NCBI GenBank assembly: GCA_004172865.1
Contig: SEBV01000007.1
Location: 124,001-188,000, forward strand
DNA length: 64,000 nt
Reading direction: 5' to 3'
DNA from: Gammaproteobacteria bacterium
GTDB lineage: Bacteria; Pseudomonadota; Gammaproteobacteria; Pseudomonadales; Cellvibrionaceae
The notes under the pieces were generated by a model. It was given only the letters and a program-made list of their open reading frames with translations. It made no database searches and had not been told where the DNA came from. This document shows positions 36,220 to 45,594 of this stretch, piece by piece. How positions within the stretch are numbered: the stretch's first letter is position 1; every line of letters starts with the position of its first letter. Made by a program: the position numbers and the translations under genes.

Positions 36220-37005
36220 ATGAACACCACTAACAATTCTCTCCTTAAAGCTTCAATCCTGGCGCTAGCGCTGACTACATATCCTGTGTGGGCTCAAGAC
36301 GAAACCGTGCAAGAAGCCGCACCGGTAGTAGAGTCACCGGCGACTATGATTAAGTCTGCTGTTGATCCTTGGGAGGGATTCAATCGCTCTGTATTTTCAT
36401 TTAATTTAAAAGCAGACAGATATGTATTGAAGCCATTGGCGAAAGCCTATGTGCGCCTCACTCCAAAGTTTTTTCGCCGTGGGGTGGATAATGCCTTGTC
36501 GAATATTATGGAAATTCCAAGTGCATTGAATGGTGTTTTACAAGGTAATTTCCGCAGTGCCGGTCACGACACGGGTCGTTTACTGGTGAACTCTACTATC
36601 GGTTTGGCAGGTATTCTGGATGTAGCCCAATACATGAACTTGCCGCAGACTGATAATGAAGATTTTGGTCAAACATTGGCGGTATGGGGATTGAAATCCG
36701 GCCCTTATTTGGTGTTGCCGTTGTTGGGCCCAAGCACGGTACGTGATACTTCTGCTGTTCCAATCGACTGGTACACCGACCCTAAATACTATATTGAAGA
36801 TGTTGCCACCAAAAATGCGTTGAGAGGTGCATCAATCATCAATGCAAGGGCGAATCTTATGCCTTTGGAAAAAAGTATTACCGGCGATAAATATGTGTTC
36901 TTTCGCGAGGCTTATTTACAGCGCCGTAATTTCTTGATCAATAACGGTGAAGTAGAAGATAGTTTTGGTGAGGAAGAGGATTCTGATAAAGACTCGGGGT
37001 TTTAA
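36220..37005 (+). CDS. mlaA: MlaA/VacJ phospholipid-transport protein
   Basis: MlaA sits in the outer membrane and removes misplaced phospholipids, passing them to MlaC. The 261-residue protein shows DPWEGFNRSVFSFN, NALSNIMEIPSALNGVLQG, FGQTLAVWGLKSGPYLVLPLLGPS and a terminal acidic tail. A signal peptide (about 1-25) is present, but there is no lipobox cysteine, so it is not the classical lipoprotein form. It lies next to the PilZ/RssB/STAS genes as in Pseudomonas. The 3' end overlaps a 9-bp hairpin. Confidence 0.92.
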   Translation: MNTTNNSLLKASILALALTTYPVWAQDETVQEAAPVVESPATMIKSAVDPWEGFNRSVFSFNLKADRYVLKPLAKAYVRLTPKFFRRGVDNALSNIMEIPSALNGVLQGNFRSAGHDTGRLLVNSTIGLAGILDVAQYMNLPQTDNEDFGQTLAVWGLKSGPYLVLPLLGPSTVRDTSAVPIDWYTDPKYYIEDVATKNALRGASIINARANLMPLEKSITGDKYVFFREAYLQRRNFLINNGEVEDSFGEEEDSDKDSGF

Positions 37006-37016
37006 GTCGAGTCTTT
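36988..37016 (+). terminator. Hairpin overlapping the mlaA stop
   Basis: AAAGACTCG (36988-36996) and CGAGTCTTT (37008-37016) form a perfect 9-bp stem that spans the stop codon at 37003-37005. Only a short T-run ends it. Confidence 0.5.
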
Positions 37017-37028
37017 AATCGCAAGGCC

Positions 37029-37337
37029 TTATTTCAGTATTTCAACGATTTCCAGACCTAGTACATAGCCGTTTTCACTATCACCAGACACGCGGGCAAC
37101 TTTCGCTTTCGCATGTAGAGTAGGGTTGTGGCCGTGATCAGACGATATTTCCACAACCAATTCAGTTTCTGCAGCAATATAGGTTTTAGTTTCTACCTGC
37201 ATCCCTCCGCCGCTTAAATCGCGGCACAAACCTTCGATAACACCGTCATCATGAGAGAGCTTGGCGCTTAGTGGAGCGCTAATTTTCATGCGGATAAAGT
37301 CACGTTTTTCACTAAAGCCTTTATCAATAGAACTCAT
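37029..37337 (-). CDS. PilZ-domain protein
   Basis: A 102-residue PilZ domain. The c-di-GMP motifs are KRDFIR (RxxxR type) near residue 11 and DLSGGGMQV near residue 40. It is on the minus strand, convergent with mlaA and divergent from the receiver-phosphatase gene 289 bases away. It probably links c-di-GMP to envelope or regulatory functions of this conserved cluster; the partner is unknown. Confidence 0.85.
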   Translation of the reverse strand: MSSIDKGFSEKRDFIRMKISAPLSAKLSHDDGVIEGLCRDLSGGGMQVETKTYIAAETELVVEISSDHGHNPTLHAKAKVARVSGDSENGYVLGLEIVEILK

Positions 37338-37626
37338 ATTTTGTCCTCTTATATGTTGTTATCTAGCATGGGCGATAGGTAGCGCTGTGGATTTAACAAT
37401 ACCCGTTGAGTGTAGCACAGGCTCGCAAAAAGCTACTCTGTCACCCAATTTCTCTCAAATTCAGCAGATCCAGTAACCCTGTTTATTGCCGCTTGTTCAG
37501 CTGAGGTATAACAAGAGCTGGTTAGCATAAATAGCACAACTAACCGCTTGCGGGATAAGGGCCGAGAGAGTAGTGTTATGCGCCTCTTGAAAGTTGCCTC
37601 CTTAACCACACCGAGATTGAGCCTGG

Positions 37627-38811
37627 ATGACAGAGAAACGCAAAAAGCTGCTCATCATTGATGACGATACACTCGTCCGTCGCAGTATCGCCGTCTATCT
37701 TATTGACAGTGGCTTTGAGGTTTTTGAAGCGAGCGAAGCTAACCAGCTTGTCGATGCTATCAAAGAATATGAGCCTGATTTAGTCATCACTGACTTACGT
37801 ATGCCCGGCGCCGATGGTTTGCATGTGCTTAAGCAGATCCGGCAATACCAGCCTGAATTACCGGTGATTATTATTTCCGGTGCTGGTAGCGTTAGCGATG
37901 TAGTTCAAGCCTTACGGTTAGGTGCGAGCGATTATCTGGTTAAACCGGTATTGGATATCGAAGTCCTGGTTCATTCAATCAACAAGGCGCTTGAGCTTAG
38001 AGGTCTATTGCTTGAAAACCAACGCTACCGAGAACAGCTTGAAGCCGCTAACCATGAGTTGCGGGAAAGTTTACGAGTTTTAGAGCGCGATCAGCTTGCC
38101 GGAAAACAAGTTCAAAAACGCTTGATGCCCAACCGCCTTACCACCGACCATTACGAAGTTTCGCATTACATAGCTCCCTCATTGTTTCTCAGTGGCGATT
38201 TCGTCGATTACGCTCATATTAAAAAACGTTATTTAGCGTTTTATCTTGCGGATGTTTCAGGTCATGGATCTTCCTCAGCTTTCGTCACCATTTGGTTAAA
38301 GCATCTCGTTAGTCGCATGGTGCGTGAAGAAGGTTTGTTTGGCGATGAGGAATCATTTGCCACGGGTTCAAATCATTTACTGCAAACGATTAATCGCGAA
38401 ATTAAAGAAACACGTTTAAATCATCATTTAACGTTTTTTGTTGGCGTGATTGATACCCATACGCAGTTAATGAACTATTCAGTCGCAGGCCATTTGCCCA
38501 TGCCTGTTTTAAAAACGGAAAATTCCTGTCATTACCTTGACGGTATTGGAAAACCTGTGGGCATTTTTAAAGATGTGACATGGAATGTGTATCAGCTACA
38601 GCTGCCTGAACAATTTACACTCTCCTGTTTTTCTGATGGCGTATTAGAGATATTGCCATCAGACACAATTCAGGAAAAAGAATCACAGTTATTGCAAAAA
38701 GTTGCCGAATCGACTGGCAGCCTTGATTCCATCTGCAATACTTTACACGTTAAGGATGATGGCGAAACGCCAGATGATATTGCCATCCTTACGATTGTCA
38801 GAGGTAAGTAA
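37627..38811 (+). CDS. Response regulator with PP2C/SpoIIE phosphatase output (RssB-like)
   Basis: A 394-residue protein. The receiver domain (about 7-120) has phospho-acceptor D56 in VITDLRMPGADG and acidic pair DDD near residue 17. A coiled-coil linker (about 130-165) leads to a PP2C-type Ser/Thr phosphatase domain (about 190-392) with SGDFVDY, LADVSGHGSSSAF and CFSDGVLEI metal motifs. It most likely dephosphorylates the STAS protein encoded next, in a partner-switching circuit that controls a sigma or effector. Confidence 0.88.
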   Translation: MTEKRKKLLIIDDDTLVRRSIAVYLIDSGFEVFEASEANQLVDAIKEYEPDLVITDLRMPGADGLHVLKQIRQYQPELPVIIISGAGSVSDVVQALRLGASDYLVKPVLDIEVLVHSINKALELRGLLLENQRYREQLEAANHELRESLRVLERDQLAGKQVQKRLMPNRLTTDHYEVSHYIAPSLFLSGDFVDYAHIKKRYLAFYLADVSGHGSSSAFVTIWLKHLVSRMVREEGLFGDEESFATGSNHLLQTINREIKETRLNHHLTFFVGVIDTHTQLMNYSVAGHLPMPVLKTENSCHYLDGIGKPVGIFKDVTWNVYQLQLPEQFTLSCFSDGVLEILPSDTIQEKESQLLQKVAESTGSLDSICNTLHVKDDGETPDDIAILTIVRGK

Positions 38812-38812
38812 C

Positions 38813-39295
38813 ATGCGTCCCGGTCAGATATTAGTAGCAGACCATGCAGGTATTTATATTATTAAGATGACCGGTGATGTTCGTCTTACCTTATGCATAT
38901 CCTTCGATAATTTTATCGATGCAATGCTCGCGTCTCCCAATTTCTCTTCCGTATTATTTGATCTTTCAGAAGCAGAAGCTGTTGATAGCACAACGCTTGG
39001 TTTGATGGCAAAAATTTCGTTGTTGGCGCAAGAAAAACGCAATATTACTCCTGTAATTCTAGCGACTAATGCGAGTATTAAACGCATTTTGGACACCATG
39101 GGTTTTGCCGATATTTTTAAAATTGTCGAAAAACTAGATGTAGAAATTGAGCCAGAAAAACCCTTAACTGCAATCGAATGTGATGAGCAGGAAGTAAAAG
39201 AAAAAGTGCTTGAAGCACATAAAATTTTGATGGGTTTAAACGAAAAAAATCACGAAACCTTTAAAAATCTCGTCACTATGCTTGAAAACTCCTAA
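38813..39295 (+). CDS. STAS-domain anti-sigma-factor antagonist
   Basis: A 160-residue protein with a STAS domain (about 10-115). The candidate phospho-serine lies in VDSTTLGLMAKIS. A charged helical tail (about 118-160) follows and is not part of the minimal fold. I placed the start at the ATG at 38813, one base after the upstream stop, with AGAGGTAAG as ribosome-binding site. It should be the phosphatase's substrate in a partner-switching module; no anti-sigma kinase is visible nearby. Confidence 0.87.
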   Translation: MRPGQILVADHAGIYIIKMTGDVRLTLCISFDNFIDAMLASPNFSSVLFDLSEAEAVDSTTLGLMAKISLLAQEKRNITPVILATNASIKRILDTMGFADIFKIVEKLDVEIEPEKPLTAIECDEQEVKEKVLEAHKILMGLNEKNHETFKNLVTMLENS

Positions 39296-39354
39296 GCAAA
39301 TTCCTCTGCAACACTCTTCCTCGTTATAGCGATTTAGTAATTACTATTTAATAC

Positions 39355-39816
39355 TTACAATGCTTTAGCTTTTGCTACTGATTTGGCGCGTACAAATTCA
39401 GTGTGCGATACATAAATTAAATCTGCAACTTTACGAATAACGTATTCCTCGTACTTATTTAATTCAGAATCTGCAAACGCTAATTCCCACATGGATACTA
39501 ACAATTCAAATTTTTCTTGCGGAGTGCAGTGCTGGTGAACCAGCGTTGTGAATTGGTGTAGCGATGTTGCTTCCGCAGTTTCATCTTTTGCTAATTCAAT
39601 GAGTTCACTAATTTGCATGTCAGTGATATCAAATTTTTGTTTGAGATGTTGTTGCAGCGAAACCATTTCACGAGCATCAAACACGTGATCAGCCATAGCA
39701 ACTTCAATTAATAAAGCAGCAACTGCCAGTTGTTTTTGCGAATGGGATAGGGGAGCAGAAACGCCACCTGCAGGCTGCAGGTGGCGTTCAAAAAACGCAG
39801 AGATTTTACTTAACAA
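39355..39816 (-). CDS. TerB-family protein
   Basis: A 153-residue, all-helical, acidic TerB-like protein. Typical features are VAALLIEVAMADHVFDARE, the repeated FADSELNKYEEYVI acidic motif and the length. TerB-like domains bind metal or act as stress-related scaffolds. It lies 14 bases downstream of tal on the minus strand and is probably co-transcribed with it. No tellurite-resistance cluster is present, so resistance should not be assumed. Confidence 0.85.
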   Translation of the reverse strand: MLSKISAFFERHLQPAGGVSAPLSHSQKQLAVAALLIEVAMADHVFDAREMVSLQQHLKQKFDITDMQISELIELAKDETAEATSLHQFTTLVHQHCTPQEKFELLVSMWELAFADSELNKYEEYVIRKVADLIYVSHTEFVRAKSVAKAKAL

Positions 39817-39830
39817 AATCGACTCTACTC

Positions 39831-40790
39831 TTATTGCTGGGCAAGTTCTTTAATCAATTTTTCAAGGCTAATCTGGTCTTTAACAAATCCACGAATACCT
39901 TCGCCCAGTTTGTCACTTGCCATTTGATCTTGATTAATTGAAAAACGGAAGCTCGCTTCGGTGTCGATTAATTTAGCAATTTTTTCGCCAGAATTAGTCG
40001 GAGAAAGTACGCGCTCCAAATTACCCTGGTCTTGTTCCAATTCTTGCAACAAGTTCGGGCTAATGGTTAAGCGGTCACAACCAGCCAAAGCTTCGATTTC
40101 GCCCAGGTTACGGAAGCTTGCGCCCATAACAACGGTTTTGTAATCGTTTTGCTTGTAGTAGTTGTAAATACGACGCACAGAAATTACGCCTGGATCTTCT
40201 TCTGCAGCATATTCTTTTTTATCAGTATTGGTTTTGTACCAATCCAGAATACGACCCACAAAAGGAGAGATTAAAAATACGCCCGCATCCGCACAAGCCG
40301 CTGCTTGGTTGAACCCGAACAACAAAGTCAGGTTACAGTTGATGCCTTCTTTTTCCAGCACTTCTGCAGCGCGAATACCTTCCCACGTAGAAGCCAGTTT
40401 AATTAAAACACGTGATTTATCGATGCCACCTTTTTGATATAAATCGATCAAGTAGTGGGCTTTATCGATGCTTGCTTTAGTATCAAATGACAAACGCGCG
40501 TCAACTTCAGTAGAAATGCGACCTGGAACGAGTTTCAAAATTTCCAGACCGAGACCAACAGCAAGGTTATCGCTTGCAGCGCTAAGTTGTTCAGAGCTAT
40601 TTGCAATGTGTTTAGCCGCACTAATAGAAGATGCCAATAGTTCTTTGTATTGCGGCATTTGCGCTGCTTTGTACACTAAAGACGGGTTAGTGGTTGCATC
40701 GATTGGCTTATACAAACGGATGGCTTCGATATCGCCGGTATCGGCAACTACATCGGTAAATTTTTTCAGTTGTTCGAGTTTGCTAGTCAC
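39831..40790 (-). CDS. tal: Transaldolase
   Basis: Transaldolase transfers a dihydroxyacetone unit between sugar phosphates in the pentose phosphate pathway. The 319-residue protein has [12 protein letters not shown] near residue 30, the Schiff-base lysine near 131 in [12 protein letters not shown] and [17 protein letters not shown]. It is of the classic TalB type. It sits between dusA and the TerB gene, matching the Pseudomonas tal neighbourhood. Confidence 0.96.
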   Translation of the reverse strand: MTSKLEQLKKFTDVVADTGDIEAIRLYKPIDATTNPSLVYKAAQMPQYKELLASSISAAKHIANSSEQLSAASDNLAVGLGLEILKLVPGRISTEVDARLSFDTKASIDKAHYLIDLYQKGGIDKSRVLIKLASTWEGIRAAEVLEKEGINCNLTLLFGFNQAAACADAGVFLISPFVGRILDWYKTNTDKKEYAAEEDPGVISVRRIYNYYKQNDYKTVVMGASFRNLGEIEALAGCDRLTISPNLLQELEQDQGNLERVLSPTNSGEKIAKLIDTEASFRFSINQDQMASDKLGEGIRGFVKDQISLEKLIKELAQQ

Positions 40791-40936
40791 AATGATTTTC
40801 CTATAACGGAGTTAGGGTTGATATATCTCGTTTGCCGTAGGATGTATTATAGTCTTTTTGACTCTTAGCTGATAGTCATCTTTTCCATAAAGCGTAGTGT
40901 TTGTAAAAAGCTTTATTCTGCGATGCTTTCGCTGTA

Positions 40937-41941
40937 TTAATCGGTCAATTCGTTTGTAAATGGTAACTCATTTAATGCGGTTAGGGCTGCTTTTATTACT
41001 TCAATTCCAGCATTTGGTTTGTGTGCTTGCTCAGAAATTACTCGTCTGAAACGTCGCGCGCCGGGTAGGCCTTGATACAAACCTAAAATATGGCGCGTCA
41101 TGTAATTTAAGCGAATGCCTTTGCTAAGTTGCTCTTCTGCATAAGCCATAAATTCTTCAATAATCTCATCACGAGTCGCTACAGGTCGATTGCTGCCGTA
41201 AATTTTTTGATCGACCTCGGCGAGTAAATAAGGGTTGTGGTAAATCTCGCGCCCTAGCATTACGCCGTCCACTTCGCTGAGCAAATTTAAGGAATGCTCA
41301 AGCGTTGTGATTCCACCGTTGATAATAATTTCAAGTTCGGGATGATCCTTCTTAAGTTGCGCCACCTTGTCATATTGCAAGGGCGGAATCTCACGATTTT
41401 CTTTTGGGCTTAAACCTTTTAGCCAGGCTTTGCGTGCGTGGACGATAAACGTTTTGCAGCCGGTATCGGCAATTGTGCGTACAAAATTCAGCATGCCTGC
41501 GTAATCCTCCATATCATCAATACCGATACGGTGTTTGATGGTGACAGGAATTTTCACGGCCGCTTGCATAGCTGCGATGCATTCGGCGACTAGCTTGGGT
41601 TCGGCCATCAGGCAGGCACCGATCATATTGTTTTGCACGCGATCACTGGGGCAACCGCAATTAAGATTTACTTCGTCGTAACCCCAGTCTTCTGCAATTT
41701 TTGCACACTCCGCCAAAGCCTTGGGATCGCTTCCGCCAAGTTGTAAGGCTAGCGGATGTTCGCTCGCGTTAAAATCGAGAAAGCGTTTGCGGTCGCCATG
41801 AATCAACGCGCCGGTCGTAACCATTTCGCTGTAAAACACTGTGTTTTTAGTAAGTAAGCGCCAGAAGCTGCGGCAATGGGTGTCTGACCATTCCATCATG
41901 GGGGCGGCGGTAAATCGGCGATTGAGAGGTTTGGTCGACAT
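40937..41941 (-). CDS. dusA: tRNA-dihydrouridine(20/20a) synthase DusA
   Basis: DusA reduces uridines in the tRNA D-loop with FMN and NADPH. The 334-residue protein begins with FTAAPMMEWSDTHCR, has the active-site cysteine in NLNCGCPSDRVQNN, the FMN/RNA segment TIKHRIGID, and INGGITTLEH near the phosphate site. It lies upstream of tal, separated by 146 bases, on the same strand. Confidence 0.95.
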   Translation of the reverse strand: MSTKPLNRRFTAAPMMEWSDTHCRSFWRLLTKNTVFYSEMVTTGALIHGDRKRFLDFNASEHPLALQLGGSDPKALAECAKIAEDWGYDEVNLNCGCPSDRVQNNMIGACLMAEPKLVAECIAAMQAAVKIPVTIKHRIGIDDMEDYAGMLNFVRTIADTGCKTFIVHARKAWLKGLSPKENREIPPLQYDKVAQLKKDHPELEIIINGGITTLEHSLNLLSEVDGVMLGREIYHNPYLLAEVDQKIYGSNRPVATRDEIIEEFMAYAEEQLSKGIRLNYMTRHILGLYQGLPGARRFRRVISEQAHKPNAGIEVIKAALTALNELPFTNELTD

Positions 41942-42428
41942 GTATTGAACTTGATTCTCGTAAGTGTCCGCCGGGAGATGGGCGGGGCGCTAGTTTATAC
42001 CGCACATCTCCGGAACCAAAGTCGCATTTGTAATCTCGTGGTCTTTTAATTTTTAACAATGAAACATGTGTACAAGTTTCACAAATTACCAAGGCTGCGG
42101 CGCCGATCCTTTGTTTATAGATAAAACTGGATTAGAATCACCGCGGTTACACTGGCTTGCTGTCAAACAGCGGCTTCCAAAATCAAATAAAAAGTAGGCT
42201 AAAAAGCCACTGAAAATCCCATATTGTTGTTCGGCTAGATAATTTGCACAAAGATTTCTCGTATTGCTCGACTAATTCTGCCTAGGCAGCAGTTAGTAAG
42301 TTTGCTATGTCTGTAGTTTGCTCCGTGCAATTTTGAGAAGTCTTGGTGTCCTGAAACGACCTAGGTCGTATAAAAAATAATCTTTTCGCGGCGTGCAAAA
42401 CAAATCGCGATTAACTCAGGAAATGCAT
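41942..42428. other. Divergent intergenic region of dusA and the cellulase
   Basis: About 490 bases with no gene I can support. It holds a perfect 14-bp palindrome at 42356-42369 (listed separately), which lies 60 bases upstream of the cellulase start. Promoters of both genes should be here, but I could not fix a convincing -35/-10 pair. Confidence 0.5.
42356..42369. promoter_or_regulatory. 14-bp palindrome ACGACCTAGGTCGT, candidate cellulase operator
   Basis: A perfect self-complementary 14-mer in the upstream region of the cellulase gene, followed directly by an AT-rich stretch. It could bind a dimeric regulator. No regulator of known specificity is linked, so this is inference from symmetry and position. 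Confidence 0.4.
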
Positions 42429-44261
42429 ATGTATCTATCTAAAACAGCGGCGGCGACAGCCGTTGCACAAGCTCCCTCGATTCGTAAAAATCTCTGGCGA
42501 CGCTCCGGCAGTGCTCTCGGTCTTGCTTTGGCTTTATCTGCTTTGTCTTCGGCATCAGCTTATGCTGGTTGTGAATACATTGTTAGCAATCAATGGAATA
42601 CCGGCTTTACGGGCACGATTAGAATCGCCAATACCGGAACCGCGCCAATTAACGGTTGGAATGTCAGCTGGCAATACACCAGTGGGGATCGTGTTACCAG
42701 CAGCTGGAATGCGACAGTGTCTGGCGCAAATCCTTACGCGGCGACGGGTTTAAACTGGAATAGTACGATTCAGCCGGGCCAATCTGCTGAATTCGGCATT
42801 CAAGGCACAAAAGGCGGTGCCACGGCAGAAATTCCGGTTATTAGCGGCGCGGCCTGTGCGGGCAATCAACCTGTTAGCTCCAGCAGCTCATCTAAAGTGA
42901 GTTCAAGTGCGGCTGTTAGCAGTTCGTCAAAATCTTCCAGCAGTTTTAGTTCTGCTAGCTCTGTTGTTTCTTCAATTTCAGTTGCTTCCAGCTCCAAGGC
43001 ATCGAGTGCCAGCTCTGTAGCAACGACTGGCGAACAATGTAATTGGTACGGCACTTTGTATCCGTTATGTGCGACTACTAGCAGCGGCTGGGGTTATGAG
43101 AACGGCAAAAGTTGTATCGCCCGTTCGACTTGTGCTGCACAACCTGCACCTTATGGTGTTGTCGGTGCCGGTTCGTCTTCATCGGTAGTATTTAGCAGCT
43201 CTTCAAAATCAAGCGTTGCGAGTTCAGTGAGTTCAAGTCGCTCCAGTGCCAACAGTGTTGTCAGCTCATCATCAAGTATTAAATCTTCCAGCTCATCAAG
43301 TTCATCAAGCTCAACGCCAGTTGTTGGATTAGCTTATAAAGGTGTGACTTTGGCTGGCGCTGAATTTGGTCAGAACAATATTCCTGGCATTTATTTGAAG
43401 GATTACATCTATCCCGATCAAACCGAGGTGGATTACTTCAAAGGTAAAAGCATGAATACCTTGCGTTTGCCATTCTTGTGGGAGCGTTTACAACCAAGTT
43501 TGAATAGCGCGTTTGATGCGACCGAGCTTTCCCGTTTGGATGCTTTTGTAACGGCGACTACTGCCAAGGGCGTTAATGTTGTGTTAGATCCGCACAATTA
43601 TGCACGTTACAACGGTGGTGTTGTGGGTACTGGAAGTGTTCCCAATGCGGCGTTTGCAGATTTGTGGAGCCGCTTGGCAACACGCTATAAATCTAACAAC
43701 AAAGTCATTTTTGCGATAATGAATGAGCCGCACGATATCTCTACCGAGCAATGGTTGGGCGCTGCAAATGCGGCAATTGCGTCGATTCGCGCAGCGGGTG
43801 CAACTAACCTTGTGTTGGTGCCGGGGAATGCCTGGACTGGTGCCTGGTCATGGAATCAAAACTGGTACGGTACTGCTAACGCCACCGCAATGTTGGGTGT
43901 TGTAGATAGCGGCAATAACTACGCTTATGAAGTTCACCAATACCTTGATTCGGATAGTTCAGGTACATCGCCAACCTGCGTTAGCACAAGCATTGGTGTT
44001 GAGCGTCTAACCGCATTTACGGCTTGGTTAAACACCAACGGCAAGCGCGGTTTCTTGGGCGAATTTGCAGGTGGCGACAACGCAACCTGTAAAACTGCGG
44101 TGACAAGCATGTTGCAATACATGCAGACTAACAACAATGTCTGGATTGGTTGGACCTGGTGGGCTGCTGGTCCATGGTGGGAAGAGTACATGTACACCCT
44201 TGAACCTAAAGCGGGTGCAGATCGTCCTCAACTAAGTTGGTTAACGCCTTACTTGTTTTAA
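42429..44261 (+). CDS. Secreted CBM2-CBM10-GH5 endoglucanase
   Basis: A 610-residue modular cellulase. A long signal peptide (about 1-46, cleavage before GCEYIV) precedes a CBM2 (about 47-145, cellulose binding), a poly-serine linker, a CBM10 (about 200-245, with GEQCNWYGTLYPLC and GWGYENGKSCI), a second serine linker, and a GH5 TIM barrel (about 305-610). Catalytic residues are acid/base E433 in IMNEPHD and nucleophile E545 in GFLGEFAGG. I chose the ATG at 42429 for its AGGAA spacing; in-frame ATGs at 42393 and 42423 are possible. The design closely recalls Cellvibrio cellulases. Confidence 0.93.
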   Translation: MYLSKTAAATAVAQAPSIRKNLWRRSGSALGLALALSALSSASAYAGCEYIVSNQWNTGFTGTIRIANTGTAPINGWNVSWQYTSGDRVTSSWNATVSGANPYAATGLNWNSTIQPGQSAEFGIQGTKGGATAEIPVISGAACAGNQPVSSSSSSKVSSSAAVSSSSKSSSSFSSASSVVSSISVASSSKASSASSVATTGEQCNWYGTLYPLCATTSSGWGYENGKSCIARSTCAAQPAPYGVVGAGSSSSVVFSSSSKSSVASSVSSSRSSANSVVSSSSSIKSSSSSSSSSSTPVVGLAYKGVTLAGAEFGQNNIPGIYLKDYIYPDQTEVDYFKGKSMNTLRLPFLWERLQPSLNSAFDATELSRLDAFVTATTAKGVNVVLDPHNYARYNGGVVGTGSVPNAAFADLWSRLATRYKSNNKVIFAIMNEPHDISTEQWLGAANAAIASIRAAGATNLVLVPGNAWTGAWSWNQNWYGTANATAMLGVVDSGNNYAYEVHQYLDSDSSGTSPTCVSTSIGVERLTAFTAWLNTNGKRGFLGEFAGGDNATCKTAVTSMLQYMQTNNNVWIGWTWWAAGPWWEEYMYTLEPKAGADRPQLSWLTPYLF

Positions 44262-44280
44262 TTAGTTGGTAATAGTGTGC

Positions 44281-44316
44281 AAAAGGCCAATATCGAAAGA
44301 TGTTGGCCTTTTTTTA
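44281..44316 (+). terminator. Terminator after the cellulase
   Basis: AAAGGCCAATATC, loop GAAA, and GATGTTGGCCTTT form a 13-bp stem with one G-T pair, followed by a T7 run. It separates the cellulase from moaC. Confidence 0.88.
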
Positions 44317-44363
44317 TTTTCGCTTATGATGCGGTAACAATATTGAAAAATTAAAAGGTTTTT

Positions 44364-44843
44364 ATGTCGCTGACCCATATCGACGAACAAGGCAAAGCCA
44401 GTATGGTGGATGTGAGTGAAAAGCTCTCCACTGTGCGTGAAGCGCGCGCATTTGCGCGTATTCGTATGCAACCGGAAACGCTTGCGCAAATTCAAACCAA
44501 TAGCTTAAAAAAAGGCGATGTACTTGCCGTCGCGCGCATTGCTGGAATTCAGGCAGCAAAAAAATGTGCTGACTTAATTCCTCTATGTCATCCATTAATG
44601 TTAAGTAAAGTCGCGGTAGATTTTGAGATTAATCCTGACTCTAATTCGGTAGAAATTTATACCTTGTGTAAGCTTACTGGGCAAACCGGCGTTGAAATGG
44701 AAGCGCTCACCGCCGCGAGTGTTGCGGCACTCACCATTTACGACATGTGTAAGGCGATAGACATGGGAATGGTCATCGAAAATATTTGTTTGCTGGAGAA
44801 ATCTGGCGGCCGTCGTGGCCATTATCAGCGAGTTGAATCGTGA
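44364..44843 (+). CDS. moaC: Cyclic pyranopterin monophosphate synthase MoaC
   Basis: MoaC, working after MoaA, makes cyclic pyranopterin monophosphate, the first stable molybdopterin precursor. The 159-residue protein begins [18 protein letters not shown] and contains [16 protein letters not shown] and [20 protein letters not shown], the family's catalytic core. Its stop overlaps the moaD start by four bases. No moaA is in the window. Confidence 0.97.
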   Translation: MSLTHIDEQGKASMVDVSEKLSTVREARAFARIRMQPETLAQIQTNSLKKGDVLAVARIAGIQAAKKCADLIPLCHPLMLSKVAVDFEINPDSNSVEIYTLCKLTGQTGVEMEALTAASVAALTIYDMCKAIDMGMVIENICLLEKSGGRRGHYQRVES

Positions 44844-45088
44844 TCACCATTTTATTTTTCGCACAATTACGCGAGCAATTAGAAACCGAAAAATTAACGG
44901 TGGATGTCATATCCTCAATGAGTATTGCGGCCTTGCGTGATTATTTAATTGAAAAAAATCCACAGTGGATAACATTTTTGAGCAACGGAAATTTATTATT
45001 TTCGGTAAACAAAACCTTAGTCAAAGCATCACATATAGTGAACGATGGTGACGAAGTAGCATTTTTCCCACCGGTAACCGGGGGCTAG
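44840..45088 (+). CDS. moaD: Molybdopterin synthase sulfur carrier MoaD
   Basis: MoaD is the small ubiquitin-like subunit that carries sulfur on its C-terminal Gly-Gly thiocarboxylate. The 82-residue protein ends FFPPVTGG, as required. It starts with GTG overlapping moaC (GTGA), so the genes are coupled, and moaE follows after 1 base. Confidence 0.95.
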   Translation: MITILFFAQLREQLETEKLTVDVISSMSIAALRDYLIEKNPQWITFLSNGNLLFSVNKTLVKASHIVNDGDEVAFFPPVTGG

Positions 45089-45089
45089 T

Positions 45090-45536
45090 ATGATTTCTAT
45101 TCAGCAAGAAGATTTTGATGTGGGCGTTGAATATAAGGCGCTAACTGAAAATGATACGGCTGCGGGCGCAGTGGTAACTTTTGTTGGACGTGTGCGTGAT
45201 TTAAATCTCGAACGAAACGTGTTGGGATTGCACCTTGAGCATTACCCCGGTATGACGGAAAAATCTCTGCAATTAATTGTTGATGAAGCAAAAACGCGTT
45301 GGCAGCTATTGCGTTATAAAATTATTCACCGTGTTGGTGATTTGCATCTTGGCGATAATATCGTATTTGTGGGTGTAAGTAGCGCTCATCGTGAAGATGC
45401 ATTTCATGCGGCTGAGTTTTTAATGGACTATTTAAAAACTCGCGCTCCTTTTTGGAAAAAAGAATTAACGGCGCAAGGGAATATTTGGATTGAATCGCAA
45501 GAAAAGGATGCGCACGCCGCAAGACGCTGGGAATAG
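45090..45536 (+). CDS. moaE: Molybdopterin synthase catalytic subunit MoaE
   Basis: MoaE inserts two sulfurs from MoaD into the precursor to form molybdopterin. The 148-residue protein shows GAVVTFVGRVRDLN, LEHYPGMTEKSL, HRVGDLHLGD and the C-terminal segment APFWKKE with its catalytic lysines. It completes moaCDE. The cofactor would serve molybdoenzymes encoded elsewhere. Confidence 0.95.
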   Translation: MISIQQEDFDVGVEYKALTENDTAAGAVVTFVGRVRDLNLERNVLGLHLEHYPGMTEKSLQLIVDEAKTRWQLLRYKIIHRVGDLHLGDNIVFVGVSSAHREDAFHAAEFLMDYLKTRAPFWKKELTAQGNIWIESQEKDAHAARRWE

Positions 45537-45594
45537 TTTGCATTGGAATTTTTAAACCATAACTGAATTATGAATATCAACAGGATTTGCCGCC

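Noticed and set aside
39355-39816. Tellurite-resistance gene
   Set aside because: Only a TerB-like fold is present; no terC, terD or terZ genes adjoin it, and the gene is linked to tal.
44262-44363. Molybdenum-cofactor riboswitch before moaC
   Set aside because: The space is about 100 bases and is mostly occupied by the cellulase terminator; no Moco aptamer elements are seen.
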